A stretch of 64,000 bases of DNA from Sphingomonas sp. ERG5 (GTDB lineage Bacteria > Pseudomonadota > Alphaproteobacteria > Sphingomonadales > Sphingomonadaceae), in the NCBI RefSeq assembly GCF_000803065.1, contig NZ_JSXI01000012.1, positions 51,523 to 115,522 of the forward strand, read 5' to 3'. Numbering within the stretch: the first letter of the stretch is position 1; every line of letters starts with the position of its first letter. The position numbers were made by a program, and so were the translations under genes. A model generated the notes under the pieces. That model did not search any database. It was given only the letters and a program-made list of their open reading frames with translations, and was not told where the DNA came from. Positions 1 through 9,606 of the stretch are shown one piece after another.

Positions 1-1019
1 GCGACTTCGGCGAAGCGTGCGAGCGCACCATTGGCCGTGACCGATACGCTCAGCACGATGCCGATGGCGACGATCCACATTGGCGGAATGAAGGTCCAGG
101 GCGATATGCCGCCGATCATCTGTCCAGCCGACAGCAATGCCGATCCCGTCATCAGCAACGCCATGCCGCGCCTAAGGCTGCCCGGAATTCCCCAGCGCCC
201 GACCAGATTCGCGGTGAAGCGGGCGGTGGCGATCATGACCAGGGCGACAGTCGCGAACAGCAGGCTGAAGGCGAGTTGGGACAGGCCGGCACGTTCGACC
301 AGGACATATGGTGCGGTCGAGAAGAAGACGAAGAATGCCCCCATCGCCGTGCCGAAACCGGTGGTGTAGGTCCAAAAGGCCCGATCCGTCAGGATTGCGC
401 CGAACATGCCCCTTGAACCGCTCCGCATGGCGGGCCGGGTTTCAGGCCATCTGGACAGGGCGTGCAGCGTGGCGGCAAGTGCGAGGCTGCCCAGCAGAGC
501 AAAGATCGCGCGCCAGCCGAGATGTTCGGCGATCAGCGCGCCGGCGATCGGGCCCAGTGCGGGCACGAACGCGAGCATCGATCCGAACAGGCTGTAGATC
601 ACCGCACCTTCCGGACGCCGGGCATAGACGTCGCGAACGGTGGCGAAGGTCGCGACGAGCATTGCCGCCGCACCCAGTCCCTGGACCACGCGCACCGTGA
701 CGAAGACTGGTGCGGATGATGTGAGCGCGAGAAGGAAGGATGCGATCGCGAAGACCAAACCGCCACCCAGCAGTACCGGCAGGCGGCCGATCCGGTCCGA
801 GAGCGGTCCGAAGATGACCTGGCCGATGCCCAGCACGGCGAGATAAAGGCTCAGGGTCAGTTGCACCATGTCGGGGGATGTCGCGAGAATGGCGGGCATT
901 GACGGAACAATGGGCAGATAGATGTCCATCGCCAGCGAGGCGAGGAGGTCGAACGGGGCCATCAGCAGCAGCGCGATGGGCAGGGAATAGGGCCAGTGAT
1001 GAGTGTTTTGATGAGGCAT
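1..1019 (-). CDS. Cml/FloR-like MFS drug exporter (N-terminal part, runs off the window)
   Basis: Inner-membrane drug/proton antiporter of the Bcr/CflA group. The reading frame from the ATG at 1019 is open to base 1, so about 339 residues are visible and the C-terminus is missing. Residues 19-37 read MAPFDLLASLAMDIYLPIV, followed by the MFS signature GPLSDRIGRLPVLLGGG and by ATVRDVYARRPEGAVIYSLFG. From memory this succession is very close to the CmlA/FloR phenicol exporters rather than to generic Bcr. The visible part contains alternating hydrophobic segments typical of MFS. A perfect 11-bp inverted repeat lies about 85 bp upstream. Family assignment is strong; phenicol specificity is inference. 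Confidence 0.8.
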   Translation of the reverse strand, partial: MPHQNTHHWPYSLPIALLLMAPFDLLASLAMDIYLPIVPSMPAILATSPDMVQLTLSLYLAVLGIGQVIFGPLSDRIGRLPVLLGGGLVFAIASFLLALTSSAPVFVTVRVVQGLGAAAMLVATFATVRDVYARRPEGAVIYSLFGSMLAFVPALGPIAGALIAEHLGWRAIFALLGSLALAATLHALSRWPETRPAMRSGSRGMFGAILTDRAFWTYTTGFGTAMGAFFVFFSTAPYVLVERAGLSQLAFSLLFATVALVMIATARFTANLVGRWGIPGSLRRGMALLMTGSALLSAGQMIGGISPWTFIPPMWIVAIGIVLSVSVTANGALARFAEV

Positions 1020-1103
1020 GACGATGGGTCCGCGCAAATGTGGGTGACATTCGGCGGCGATCTGCCTCGGGGATGCTCAGCATCAATTGTGAGAATGCAG
1101 ATG

Positions 1104-1135
1104 GCCGCAACAACGATCTCGAAAGTTGTTGCGGC
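1104..1135. repeat. Perfect 11-bp inverted repeat upstream of the exporter
   Basis: GCCGCAACAAC (1104-1114) and GTTGTTGCGGC (1125-1135) are separated by 10 bases. It sits in the 5' region of the minus-strand exporter and downstream of the regulator gene that ends at 1250. There is no T-run on the minus strand, and only TTATTTG follows on the plus strand, so an operator or leader hairpin for the exporter is as plausible as a terminator. Confidence 0.55.
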
Positions 1136-1249
1136 TTATTTGTCTGCTGACGGTAGTGTTCCCATCGCGAAAACTCCGAACTGAAGTGATGCCGGTCCGG
1201 CGGTATGATGATAGGCGCGCGTGATCGGTCGATCAAGCGAGCGCCAGGC

Positions 1250-2656
1250 TCAAGTCGTGGGATAGGGCGTGAGCGCGCTGCGATTCTGGTCGATCGCCAG
1301 CGCGTGGCCGATCGGCGGAAAGGCGCGTTGCGCACAGGCGGGGCGTTCGCAAACCTTGCATCCCGCACCGATCGGCGTCGTCGCGTCCGGGTCGGACAAG
1401 TCCAGCCCCTTGGCATAGATCAGCCGCGCGGCATGACGCACGTCGCAGCCGAGCCCGATGGCGAAAGTCTTGCCCGGGACGCCGAAGCCGCCATTGCCGC
1501 GACCGACGGTACGCGCGATCCACAAATAGGTGCGTCCGTCGGGCATGCGGGCAAGCTGAGCCAGCACGCGGCCCGGTTGAGCGAAGGCTTCATAGACATT
1601 CCATAACGGGCAGGAGCCGCCCACGCGGGAGAAGTGGAAATCCGTCGCGGATTGCCGCTTGGAGATGTTCCCGGCGCGATCCACCCGGATGAAGAAGAAC
1701 GGCACGCCCCGCGCATCGGGCCGCTGCAATGTCGACAGGCGATGGCAGATCGTCTCGAACCCGACACCGAAATGCCGGCTCAGCCGTTCGATATCGTAGC
1801 GATACTCCTCCGCCGCCCGCAGGAAATCCCCATAAGGCAGGATCAGCGCGCCGGCGAAATAATTGGCCAGCCCGATCCGCGCCAGCATGCGTGCTTCCTC
1901 TCCCCGTAAAGCGGAGTCGTCGGTCAGGCGGTCGATAAGGTCGCCCAGTTCGAGCAAGGCGAGCTGCGTCGCCATCTGGAACGCCTGCTGGCCTTGTTTG
2001 AGATCGGGCGAGAGATGCAGGGTGCGGCTCACCGGATCGAAACGCCGCTGCGCCTTCTCGCTGTCATCGACAATCAGTCGCACGTCATGGCGCGCGGCCA
2101 GCCAGGCGGACAGGCCGGCATGGACCGTATGCGGGGCGAGACCCGCATCGGCATAAAGCCGCTCGGCGGCATCATCGAGCGGCGCGATGTGATTGTGACG
2201 GGCGTAGAAAAAATCGCGGACCTGCTCGAACGGCATGCGTGCCGGCGCATCGCCGATCCAGTCGTCGCCAAGCCGCGCCGCCATTGCCTCGTTCCGCTCG
2301 ATGCCGTCGCGATGCCGCCGGTGCAGCGATACGAGCGTCCGCGCGACCGCCGGCATGTTGGTCGCCAGTTCGCGCATCTCGGCGACTGAGATCGTTTCGG
2401 TCTGCGCGCCGTCCGACAATGCTTCGCGCAAATCGGTGACGAGACGGGCTTCGTCATCGTCCGAGAAAATCTGCACATCGACGCCGAACGATGCGTTCAG
2501 GCGCAGCAGTACCGGCACGGTGAGCGGACGCTGATTCTGTTCGAGCTGGCTCAGATAGCTGGTCGAGATGGCCAGCGTCTGGGCGAGCGCCGCCTGAGTA
2601 AGGCCACGCTCTTCACGCAGCCGCCGCAGCCGCACGCCCATAAAGGCCTTACTCAT
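1250..2656 (-). CDS. XRE-family regulator with degenerate ImmA/IrrE and DUF2083 domains (RamB/ScfR type), probable prp regulator
   Basis: Transcription factor of 468 residues. Residues 1-60 form an XRE helix-turn-helix (RLRRLREERGLTQAALAQ ... YLSQLEQNQRPL). The middle (about 150-270) corresponds to the ImmA/IrrE region but has QMATQLALLE where the peptidase would carry HExxH, so it is not expected to be catalytic. The C-terminal third is DUF2083-like and ends with a cysteine cluster, CKVCERPAC. This layout is that of RamB, mycobacterial PrpR and ScfR, which sense short-chain acyl-CoA and control acetate or propionate genes. It is divergent from the methylcitrate operon, and TTGCAAA-type boxes lie between them. 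Role in prp control is inferred from family plus context. Confidence 0.85.
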   Translation of the reverse strand: MSKAFMGVRLRRLREERGLTQAALAQTLAISTSYLSQLEQNQRPLTVPVLLRLNASFGVDVQIFSDDDEARLVTDLREALSDGAQTETISVAEMRELATNMPAVARTLVSLHRRHRDGIERNEAMAARLGDDWIGDAPARMPFEQVRDFFYARHNHIAPLDDAAERLYADAGLAPHTVHAGLSAWLAARHDVRLIVDDSEKAQRRFDPVSRTLHLSPDLKQGQQAFQMATQLALLELGDLIDRLTDDSALRGEEARMLARIGLANYFAGALILPYGDFLRAAEEYRYDIERLSRHFGVGFETICHRLSTLQRPDARGVPFFFIRVDRAGNISKRQSATDFHFSRVGGSCPLWNVYEAFAQPGRVLAQLARMPDGRTYLWIARTVGRGNGGFGVPGKTFAIGLGCDVRHAARLIYAKGLDLSDPDATTPIGAGCKVCERPACAQRAFPPIGHALAIDQNRSALTPYPTT

Positions 2657-2672
2657 CGCGTTTCTACTTCAC

Positions 2673-2684
2673 AAACTTTGCAAA
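2673..2684. promoter_or_regulatory. RamB/PrpR-like operator box 1
   Basis: AAACTTTGCAAA matches the RamB consensus as I recall it (A[A/G]AACTTTGCAAA). It begins 17 bp upstream of the divergent regulator's start codon, so autoregulation is likely. The match is seen; binding is inference. Confidence 0.6.
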
Positions 2685-2746
2685 TCCGCATGATCTTGTC
2701 CACATAATCACACTATTTCAGTCATTCTCGCATCGCCATTTGTGTG

Positions 2747-2757
2747 AATATTGCAAA
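2747..2757. promoter_or_regulatory. RamB/PrpR-like operator box 2
   Basis: AATATTGCAAA shares the TTGCAAA core with box 1 in the same orientation. It lies 32 bp upstream of the thioesterase start that opens the methylcitrate operon, where it could control that promoter. Confidence 0.45.
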
Positions 2758-2788
2758 CTCATAGGGTCGGCAAGCGGCTCTTTCGGGA

Positions 2789-3208
2789 ATGACGATGCAC
2801 ACCGCACCGACCAATGGCGCACCGGGTGACACCCGCTTCGTGGAAATGATCTTTCCCGAACAGGCCAATCATTACGGCACATTGTTCGGCGGCGCGGCGC
2901 TCAGCCTGATGGGCAAGGCAGCGTTCGTCGCCGCCAGCCGCCGGGCCCGCCAGCCCGTGGTGATGGCGACATCGGACAAGATCGAATTCCATCAGCCGGT
3001 TGCGGTCGGCCAACTGGTCGAACTGACGGCGCACGTTACGCGCGTCGGCCGCACATCGATGACGGTCGATGTCGCGGTGGTGGTCGAGACGCTGACCACC
3101 GGCGAACGTCGACCGGCCATGCGCGGCCAGTTCGAGATGGTCGCCGTCGATGCCCATGGCGGGCCCGTGCCGGTCGATCCCGAACATCTCTCGTCAAAGG
3201 AAGCCTGA
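2789..3208 (+). CDS. Hotdog-fold acyl-CoA thioesterase (YciA/BACH-like)
   Basis: Acyl-CoA hydrolase of 139 residues, the usual size for a single hotdog domain. Visible family marks are [20 protein letters not shown] near residues 22-41 and the helix [29 protein letters not shown] follows near residues 60-80. It is the first gene after the divergent regulator and is followed 4 bp later by prpD. That position suggests it relieves propionyl-CoA or other short acyl-CoA accumulation during methylcitrate flux. Chain-length preference cannot be read from the sequence. Confidence 0.85.
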   Translation: MTMHTAPTNGAPGDTRFVEMIFPEQANHYGTLFGGAALSLMGKAAFVAASRRARQPVVMATSDKIEFHQPVAVGQLVELTAHVTRVGRTSMTVDVAVVVETLTTGERRPAMRGQFEMVAVDAHGGPVPVDPEHLSSKEA

Positions 3209-3212
3209 GTCC

Positions 3213-4724
3213 ATGAAGCTGCACGACGTCCGCACCTACAAGTCCGCCGAGCCGCTGGCGCGCGAGGATCAACTCGCCTGGAAGCTCGCCGCGGTCGCGA
3301 CCGACCCGGTCCCGGTCGACGCGGACGTGATCGACATGATCGGCAACCGCATCATCGACAACGCGTCGGTCGCCGCCGCATCGGTCGCGCGCGGACCGAT
3401 CCGCTCGGCCCGGGCCCAGGCGCTGGCCCATCGCTCGGGGGGTGGCAATAATGCGGGCGCAACGATTTTCGGCCTGGCGCCCGATGTGAGGGTCAGCCCC
3501 GAATGGGCGGCCTGGGCCAATGGCGTCGCGGTGCGCGAACTCGATTTTCACGACACGTTCCTGGCGGCCGAGTACAGTCACCCCGGCGACAATATCCCGC
3601 CGATCCTTGCGGTGGCGCAAGCGAGGGGACTCGACGGCGCCGCGCTCGTCCAGGGGCTTGCGGCGGGTTATGAAATCCAGGTCGATCTGGTGAAGGGCAT
3701 TTGCCTGCACGAGCACAAGATCGATCATATCGCACATCTCGGGCCAAGCGCCGCGGGCGGTATCGGCGCCTTGCTCGGCCTGTCGACCGAGATCACCTAT
3801 CAGGCGATCCAGCAAGCGCTGCACACCACCACCACCACGCGCCAGTCTCGCAAGGGCGAGATTTCGACCTGGAAGGCTTACGCCCCGGCATTTGCCGGCA
3901 AGATGGCGATCGAGGCGGTCGATCGCGCCATGCGTGGCGAAGGCGCGCCGTCGCCGGCTTATGAGGGCGAGGATGGGTTCATCGCCTGGCTGCTGTCCGG
4001 CCCGGCGCATGTCTATCGGGTGCCGCTGCCCGTCGCGGGCGAGCCGAAGCGCGCGATCCTCGACACCTATACCAAGGAATATTCGGCCGAATATCAGAGC
4101 CAGGCGCTGATTGATCTGGCCAGGCGCATGGGGCCGAGGGTCGGTGACTTGTCGCAGATCGAAAGCGTGCTGATCAAGACCAGCCATCACACCCATTATG
4201 TGATCGGCACCGGGGCGAATGATCCGCAGAAGATGGACCCGAAGGCGAGCCGCGAAACGCTCGACCATTCGATCATGTATATCTTCGCGGTCGCGCTGGA
4301 GGATGGCGGCTGGCACCACGAGAAGAGCTATGCCCCTGACCGCGCGCAGCGTCCCGCGACGGTCGAATTGTGGCACAAGATCACCACCGAGGAAGATCCG
4401 GCCTGGACCGCGCGGTATCACGCCAAGGGTTCCGACAAGGCGTTCGGCGGCAAAGTCATCATCAAGCTGAAGAACGGCAAGTCGATCATCGACGAACTTG
4501 GCGTCGCCGATGCCCATCCCAATGGCGCCCGGCCGTTCGTGCGCGCGAACTATGTCGAGAAATTCCGCACCCTGGCGGACGGGATCGTCGAACGGGCCGA
4601 ACAGGACCGCTTCCTGGCGCTGGTCGACAGATTGCCCGAACTCACGGGTGCCGAAATTGCCCAGCTCAATTTCATCATACCCGCCGGGAAGCTTGGAGCG
4701 GAAGCTCCGGCTGGCATCTTCTGA
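3213..4724 (+). CDS. prpD: 2-methylcitrate dehydratase (MmgE/PrpD family)
   Basis: Dehydrates 2-methylcitrate to 2-methyl-cis-aconitate in propionyl-CoA catabolism. The protein is 503 residues from the ATG at 3213, close to the usual PrpD length. Typical PrpD stretches are [19 protein letters not shown] followed by [17 protein letters not shown], and the cysteine-free helical N-terminal half. The frame is open upstream to 3150, but that extension overlaps the thioesterase, and 3213 gives a 4-bp intergenic gap. The prpC start follows 14 bp after the stop. Together with prpC and prpB it supplies the core pathway; the hydration to 2-methylisocitrate must use an aconitase encoded elsewhere. Confidence 0.93.
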   Translation: MKLHDVRTYKSAEPLAREDQLAWKLAAVATDPVPVDADVIDMIGNRIIDNASVAAASVARGPIRSARAQALAHRSGGGNNAGATIFGLAPDVRVSPEWAAWANGVAVRELDFHDTFLAAEYSHPGDNIPPILAVAQARGLDGAALVQGLAAGYEIQVDLVKGICLHEHKIDHIAHLGPSAAGGIGALLGLSTEITYQAIQQALHTTTTTRQSRKGEISTWKAYAPAFAGKMAIEAVDRAMRGEGAPSPAYEGEDGFIAWLLSGPAHVYRVPLPVAGEPKRAILDTYTKEYSAEYQSQALIDLARRMGPRVGDLSQIESVLIKTSHHTHYVIGTGANDPQKMDPKASRETLDHSIMYIFAVALEDGGWHHEKSYAPDRAQRPATVELWHKITTEEDPAWTARYHAKGSDKAFGGKVIIKLKNGKSIIDELGVADAHPNGARPFVRANYVEKFRTLADGIVERAEQDRFLALVDRLPELTGAEIAQLNFIIPAGKLGAEAPAGIF

Positions 4725-4738
4725 TGGAGGGAAAAGCC

Positions 4739-5896
4739 ATGAACGCCACGTTCAAGCCGAAAAAGTCCGTGGCGCTTTCGGGCGTGACGGCGGGCAACAC
4801 CGCGCTGTGTACCGTGGGCAGGACCGGCAACGACCTGCACTATCGCGGTTATGACATCCTCGATCTCGCCGAGACCAGCGAGTTCGAGGAGATCGCTCAC
4901 CTCCTCGTCCACGGCACCTTGCCGACCGCGTCGCAACTGGTCGCGTACAAGGCCAAGCTGAGGGTGCTGCGCGGCCTGCCGCGTTCGGTCAAGGAAGCGC
5001 TGGAGGCAATCCCGGCGGCGGCGCATCCGATGGACGTGATGCGCTCCGGCGTGTCGGCGCTGGGCTGCGTCCTGCCGGAAACGCATGACCATAATTTGCC
5101 CGATACGCGCGACATTGCCGACCGGTTGATGGCATCGCTCGGGTCGATGCTGCTCTATTGGTATCATTATGCCCAGCATGGCCGGCGGATCGAGGTCGAG
5201 ACCGATGACGACAGCATCGGCGGGCATTTCCTGCACCTGCTCCACGGCAAGTCGCCGTCCGACAGTTTCGTGCGGGCGATGCACACCTCGCTGATCCTCT
5301 ATGCCGAGCATGAGTTCAACGCATCGACCTTTGCCGCGCGAGTCATCGCCGGGACCGGGTCGGACATCTACTCGTGCATCGCCGGGGCGATCGGCGCGCT
5401 GCGCGGTCCCAAACATGGCGGCGCCAATGAAGTCGCGTTCGAGATTCAGAAACGGTACGCAACGCCCGACCAGGCCGAGGCCGATATCCGTCGCCGCGTG
5501 GATGCCAGGGAGGTCGTGATCGGCTTCGGCCATCCGGTCTATACCGTGTCCGACCCACGCAACGTCGTGATCAAGCGCGTGGCGAAGGCATTGGCCGATG
5601 AGGCGGGATCGGTTCGCCAATATGCCATCGCCGAACGGATCGAACAGGTGATGATGGACGCCAAGTCGATGTTCCCCAATCTCGACTGGTTCAGCGCGGT
5701 TTCCTATCATTTGATGGGCGTGCCGACCGCGATGTTCACGCCCTTGTTCGTGATCGCGCGCACGTCCGGTTGGGCGGCGCATGTCGTCGAACAACGCATC
5801 GACAACAAGATCATCCGCCCCTCGGCGCATTATACCGGCCCGGAGAATCTCGCCTTCGTGCCGCTGGCGGCGCGCAGCGAGAGCGTGGCGGCGTAA
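4739..5896 (+). CDS. prpC: 2-methylcitrate synthase
   Basis: Condenses propionyl-CoA with oxaloacetate. The protein has 385 residues, the short length of PrpC rather than of hexameric citrate synthase. Citrate-synthase motifs are present: [13 protein letters not shown] with the catalytic His, [14 protein letters not shown] with the second His, and [20 protein letters not shown] in the Asp region. The ATG at 4739 is preceded by GGAGG with 8 bp spacing. An in-frame ATG at 4724 overlaps the prpD stop and would add five residues but lacks a placed ribosome site. Third gene of the methylcitrate operon. Confidence 0.94.
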   Translation: MNATFKPKKSVALSGVTAGNTALCTVGRTGNDLHYRGYDILDLAETSEFEEIAHLLVHGTLPTASQLVAYKAKLRVLRGLPRSVKEALEAIPAAAHPMDVMRSGVSALGCVLPETHDHNLPDTRDIADRLMASLGSMLLYWYHYAQHGRRIEVETDDDSIGGHFLHLLHGKSPSDSFVRAMHTSLILYAEHEFNASTFAARVIAGTGSDIYSCIAGAIGALRGPKHGGANEVAFEIQKRYATPDQAEADIRRRVDAREVVIGFGHPVYTVSDPRNVVIKRVAKALADEAGSVRQYAIAERIEQVMMDAKSMFPNLDWFSAVSYHLMGVPTAMFTPLFVIARTSGWAAHVVEQRIDNKIIRPSAHYTGPENLAFVPLAARSESVAA

Positions 5897-5906
5897 AGGA
5901 GAAGAC

Positions 5907-6827
5907 ATGCCCTATCTGATTGCAGACGAATTGCCGCAGGAGTCGGCGGGCAAGCGCTTCCGCGCACAGCTTGAACGGCCGCAGATCTTCCGACTGCCCG
6001 GCGCGCATAACGGCCACGCCGCGCTGCAGGCCAAGGCGGCCGGGTTCGAGGGTCTCTATCTCTCGGGTGCGGCGATGACGGCGAGCATGGGTTTGCCCGA
6101 TCTCGGTATCATCACCGTCGATGAGGTCGCCTTCTTCATCCGCCAGATCGTCCGGTCATCCGGCCTGCCGCTGCTGGTCGATGGCGACACCGGCTATGGC
6201 GAAATCCTGAACGTCATGCACATGGTCCGCACGTTCGAGGAGGCGGGTGCCGGCGCGGTGCATCTGGAGGATCAGATTCTCCCCAAGAAATGCGGGCACC
6301 TCAACGGCAAGAAACTGGCCGAGCCCCGGGATGTGGCGGCAAAAGTGGCGGCGGCCAAGAAGGCAAGTCGCGATCTCGTGATTGTCGCGCGTACCGACGC
6401 CGCAGGCGTTGAGGGGTTCGATGCCGCCGTGGCGCGGGCGAAGCTCTATGTCGATGCCGGTGCCGATGCGATCTTTCCGGAAGCGCTCAACACGCGTGAG
6501 ATGTTCGAGAAATTCGCGCGCGCCGTGCCGGATGTTCCGCTCCTCGCCAACATGACCGAATTCGGCAAGACGCCCTTCTTCACCGCGACCGAGTTCGCGG
6601 AAATGGGCTACCGGATGGTGATCTGGCCGGTGTCCTCGTTGCGCGTCGCCAACAAGGCGCAGGCCAGGCTCTATGCGGCAATCGCCCGCGATGGCGGGGC
6701 GCACAAGATAGTCGATGAGATGCAGACGCGTGCCGAACTCTATGATGTGATCGGCCTGCATGAGTATGAAGCGCTCGACGCTTCGATCGTGAAGACCATC
6801 GTTCCCGAAGCAATGCCGCAAAGCTGA
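5907..6827 (+). CDS. prpB: 2-methylisocitrate lyase
   Basis: Splits 2-methylisocitrate into pyruvate and succinate, the last step of the cycle. The protein has 306 residues, normal for PrpB. The metal-site motif GDTGYGE and the catalytic loop KKCGH of the isocitrate-lyase superfamily are both present, with EDQILPKKCGHLNGK as context. The start at 5907 follows AAAGGAGAAGAC, a strong ribosome site, 10 bp after prpC. Next in the operon is queH, 3 bp downstream. Confidence 0.95.
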   Translation: MPYLIADELPQESAGKRFRAQLERPQIFRLPGAHNGHAALQAKAAGFEGLYLSGAAMTASMGLPDLGIITVDEVAFFIRQIVRSSGLPLLVDGDTGYGEILNVMHMVRTFEEAGAGAVHLEDQILPKKCGHLNGKKLAEPRDVAAKVAAAKKASRDLVIVARTDAAGVEGFDAAVARAKLYVDAGADAIFPEALNTREMFEKFARAVPDVPLLANMTEFGKTPFFTATEFAEMGYRMVIWPVSSLRVANKAQARLYAAIARDGGAHKIVDEMQTRAELYDVIGLHEYEALDASIVKTIVPEAMPQS

Positions 6828-6830
6828 GTC

Positions 6831-7490
6831 ATGACCGATTTCGACCGCCCCATTCTCACGCCGCCCGACGGGCAGAAAAAGGTGCTGCTGCACAGCTGCT
6901 GCGCACCCTGTTCGGGCGAAGTGATGGAAGCGATGACGGCGAGCGGCATCGATTACACGATCTTCTTCTATAATCCGAACATCCATCCGAAGGAGGAATA
7001 TCTCCTCCGCAAGGACGAGAATATCCGCTTCGCCGAACAGCATGGCGTGCCGTTCGTCGATGCCGATTACGACACGGTGAACTGGTTCAAGCGCGCCAAG
7101 GGCATGGAATGGGCGCCCGAGCGCGGGCTGCGCTGCACCATGTGTTTCGACATGCGCTTCGAACGCACCGCGCTTCATGCGCATGAGCATGGCTTTCCGG
7201 TGATCACGTCGTCGCTCGGCATTTCGCGCTGGAAGGACATGGCGCAAATCAACGGCAGCGGGGAACGCGCCGCGGCGCATTATCCGGGCCTGGCCTATTG
7301 GACCTTCAACTGGCGCAAGGGCGGTGGTTCATCGCGGATGATCGAGATTTCCAAGCGCGAGCAATTCTATCAGCAGGAATATTGTGGCTGCATCTATTCG
7401 CTCCGCGACAGCAATGCGCGTCGCGTGGCCAGCGGGCGTGCCGAGATCCGGATCGGCGAGCTGTTTTATGGCGCTGACGAGTCTTCGTAG
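6831..7490 (+). CDS. queH: Epoxyqueuosine reductase QueH
   Basis: Reduces epoxyqueuosine to queuosine in tRNA wobble modification. The protein has 219 residues with the QueH/DUF208 cysteine set: HSCCAPCSG near residues 21-29, CTMCFDMR near residue 103, and YCGCIYSL towards the end. These bind Fe-S and iron. The gene starts 3 bp after prpB, so it is probably co-transcribed and translationally coupled to the methylcitrate operon, with no metabolic reason I can see. No separate promoter was visible. Confidence 0.9.
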   Translation: MTDFDRPILTPPDGQKKVLLHSCCAPCSGEVMEAMTASGIDYTIFFYNPNIHPKEEYLLRKDENIRFAEQHGVPFVDADYDTVNWFKRAKGMEWAPERGLRCTMCFDMRFERTALHAHEHGFPVITSSLGISRWKDMAQINGSGERAAAHYPGLAYWTFNWRKGGGSSRMIEISKREQFYQQEYCGCIYSLRDSNARRVASGRAEIRIGELFYGADESS

Positions 7491-7643
7491 CGCTGGCGGG
7501 ATCGTTACAGCGTGCCCGGAACTGGGCCTCCGACGTGCCGAATTTCCGCTGTCGCCGATGTGAAAAGCCAGAGCGTTTTCGGTTTGAGCGGAATCACCTT
7601 CGCCGTTCGTCCGCCGGACGTGATCCGGCAAATCGGTTATGCG

Positions 7644-7674
7644 CTAAAAGGGCGGGTCGACCGTCGCTTTTAAG
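7644..7674. terminator. Possible terminator after queH
   Basis: CTAAAAG and CTTTTAAG arms enclose an imperfect GC stem (GGCGG, loop GTCGA, CCGTC) ending in TTTT on the plus strand. It is about 155 bp past queH, so assignment to that transcript is uncertain. Confidence 0.35.
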
Positions 7675-7754
7675 TGGCTGTACCGACAGACATCTCCATA
7701 ATGCCCGCGAGCCATTCAAATGGTCGATCGGATCAATCGTCAGGGAGAAGTCGC

Positions 7755-9563
7755 ATGCAGCGTCGTCAATTCATCGCCGGCGCTGCCGCTGCCACCGTTG
7801 CCGCAGGGCTTCCGGCGCGTGCCGTGGCGGCGCGGGCGAAAGGCGATGCGGCGTTGCGCGCGATGCTCGATCGCTTTTTCTATGGCCGGCTCGATGACTC
7901 GCCCGAACAAGCGACGCGGTTGGGGCTGGATTCGGGTGCGCGCGCCGCGTTGAAAGCGAAACTGAGCGATGAATCCGCTACGGGCCAGGCACGCGAACTG
8001 GCCCTGGCCAGGGCGGAGCTTGCCGAGCTGCGCGCGTTCGACCCCAACGGCTTGTCCCCGGCGGCGAAGCTCGATCACGAGATCGTGACCTATCAGCTGA
8101 CCCGAGCCATCGCCGGTGCCGAGAAATTCCCTTATGGCAGCAGCCTTGGCCGGTTCGCGCCTTATGTCCTCAGCCAGCTCACCGGGCCGTACCGCGATGT
8201 TCCCGACTTTCTTGAATCGCAGGCGCGGGTTCGCGATGCTGTGGAAGCGGATGCCTATCTCTCCCGGCTGGAAGCGTTTCCCAAGAGCATCGACGACAGC
8301 AGCGACCGCCAGCGCGCCGATGCGGGCCGTGGTATCTTTGCGCCGGACTATATCCTCGACACGACCCTGAAACAGCTGGGCAGCGCGATGGAGCGGCCGG
8401 CCGAGCAGACGGTGATGGTCGCGAGCTTCGCTGCAAAGCTGAAGGCGGCAAACCTGCCGGCCGATCGTGTCGCTCGCGCGACATCGATCGTGCACGACAG
8501 CGTGTTCCCGGCACTGGAGCGCCAGCGCGCGCTGGTCACCGAATTGCGCGCCAAGGCAGTGCATGACGCGGGGTGCTGGCGGCTGCCCGACGGTGACGCC
8601 TATTATGGGGCGGCGGCCGAAGCGGCGACCACCGTGCCGATGAGTGGCGACGAGATCCATCGCGTTGGCCTGGCCCAGGTCGCGGAGATCACGGCGCGGA
8701 TCGACGGCATTCTGAAGACGCAGGGGATGACGCAGGGGACGGTCGGCCAAAGGCTGGTGGCTTTGAACGAGCGGCCGGACCAGCTTTATCCCAACACCGA
8801 TTCCGGCCGCGACGCGCTGCTCGCACAGCTCAACCGGCAGATTGTCGCGATGCAGGCACGCCTGCCCGAAGTGTTTGCGAGCTTTCCCAAGGCCCCGGTC
8901 GAGGTGCGCCGCGTGCCGCCGACGATCCAGGCCGGTGCGCCGGGCGGTTATTATGAGAATGCCTCGCTCGATGGGTCGCGGCCGGCAATCTATTACATCA
9001 ATCTGCGTGACACGTTCGACCGGCCCAAATTCGGGCTGGCGACGCTGACGCATCACGAAGCGGTGCCGGGCCATCATCTGCAGGTCACGCTCGCGCTCGA
9101 GAGCGATGACATCCCGCTGATCCGCCGGCGCGGCTTCTTCAGCGGCTATTCGGAAGGGTGGGCGCTTTATTCGGAGCAACTCGCCGATGAGATGGGGATG
9201 TATGAGGGCGATCCGCTGGGGCAGGTCGGTTATCTGCAATCCCTGCTGTTCCGCGCGACGCGGCTGGTGGTCGACAGCGGCATGCATGCCAAGCGCTGGA
9301 GCCGCGAACAGGCGACCGACCATCTGATTGCGACCACCGGCATCGCCCGGGGACGCAGCCAGGGCGAGATCGATCGCTACACTGTATGGCCGGGTCAGGC
9401 ATGCAGCTACAAGATCGGGCATACCGCCTGGACGCGGCTTCGCGACGCGGCGAAGAAGCGTCCGGGTTTCGACCTGAAGGAGTTCCATGCGGTGCTGCTG
9501 CAGGGTGCGATGCCGCTGGCCGTGCTTGACCGTGTCGTGCGGGCGCGCTGGGGGATTGCCTGA
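7755..9563 (+). CDS. DUF885 exported protein, putative metallo-hydrolase
   Basis: Exported protein of 602 residues. It begins MQRRQFIAGAAAATVAAGLP, a twin-arginine type signal with the RRQFI motif, which is why the start at 7755 was preferred to the longer frame from 7674. The DUF885 hallmark HHEAVPGHHLQ is present, an HExxxGHH arrangement shared with gluzincin-like carboxypeptidases, followed by SGYSEGWALYSEQLADEMGM. Family members are annotated as periplasmic or lipoprotein peptidases, but substrates are not established. It stands alone between queH and a minus-strand gene. Confidence 0.85.
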   Translation: MQRRQFIAGAAAATVAAGLPARAVAARAKGDAALRAMLDRFFYGRLDDSPEQATRLGLDSGARAALKAKLSDESATGQARELALARAELAELRAFDPNGLSPAAKLDHEIVTYQLTRAIAGAEKFPYGSSLGRFAPYVLSQLTGPYRDVPDFLESQARVRDAVEADAYLSRLEAFPKSIDDSSDRQRADAGRGIFAPDYILDTTLKQLGSAMERPAEQTVMVASFAAKLKAANLPADRVARATSIVHDSVFPALERQRALVTELRAKAVHDAGCWRLPDGDAYYGAAAEAATTVPMSGDEIHRVGLAQVAEITARIDGILKTQGMTQGTVGQRLVALNERPDQLYPNTDSGRDALLAQLNRQIVAMQARLPEVFASFPKAPVEVRRVPPTIQAGAPGGYYENASLDGSRPAIYYINLRDTFDRPKFGLATLTHHEAVPGHHLQVTLALESDDIPLIRRRGFFSGYSEGWALYSEQLADEMGMYEGDPLGQVGYLQSLLFRATRLVVDSGMHAKRWSREQATDHLIATTGIARGRSQGEIDRYTVWPGQACSYKIGHTAWTRLRDAAKKRPGFDLKEFHAVLLQGAMPLAVLDRVVRARWGIA

Positions 9564-9606
9564 TGCTTTCGTGCAATCTGATCAAGTGAGCGTCAGGCTC
9601 ACGACA

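Noticed and set aside
442..1416. 324-codon minus-strand frame over the exporter
   Set aside because: It is out of frame with the Cml/FloR-like protein, whose own frame is open to the window edge.
7560..7600. AGCGTTTTCGGTTTGAGCGG as a rhizobial-type palindromic repeat
   Set aside because: Only one half resembles that element and no inverted partner follows.
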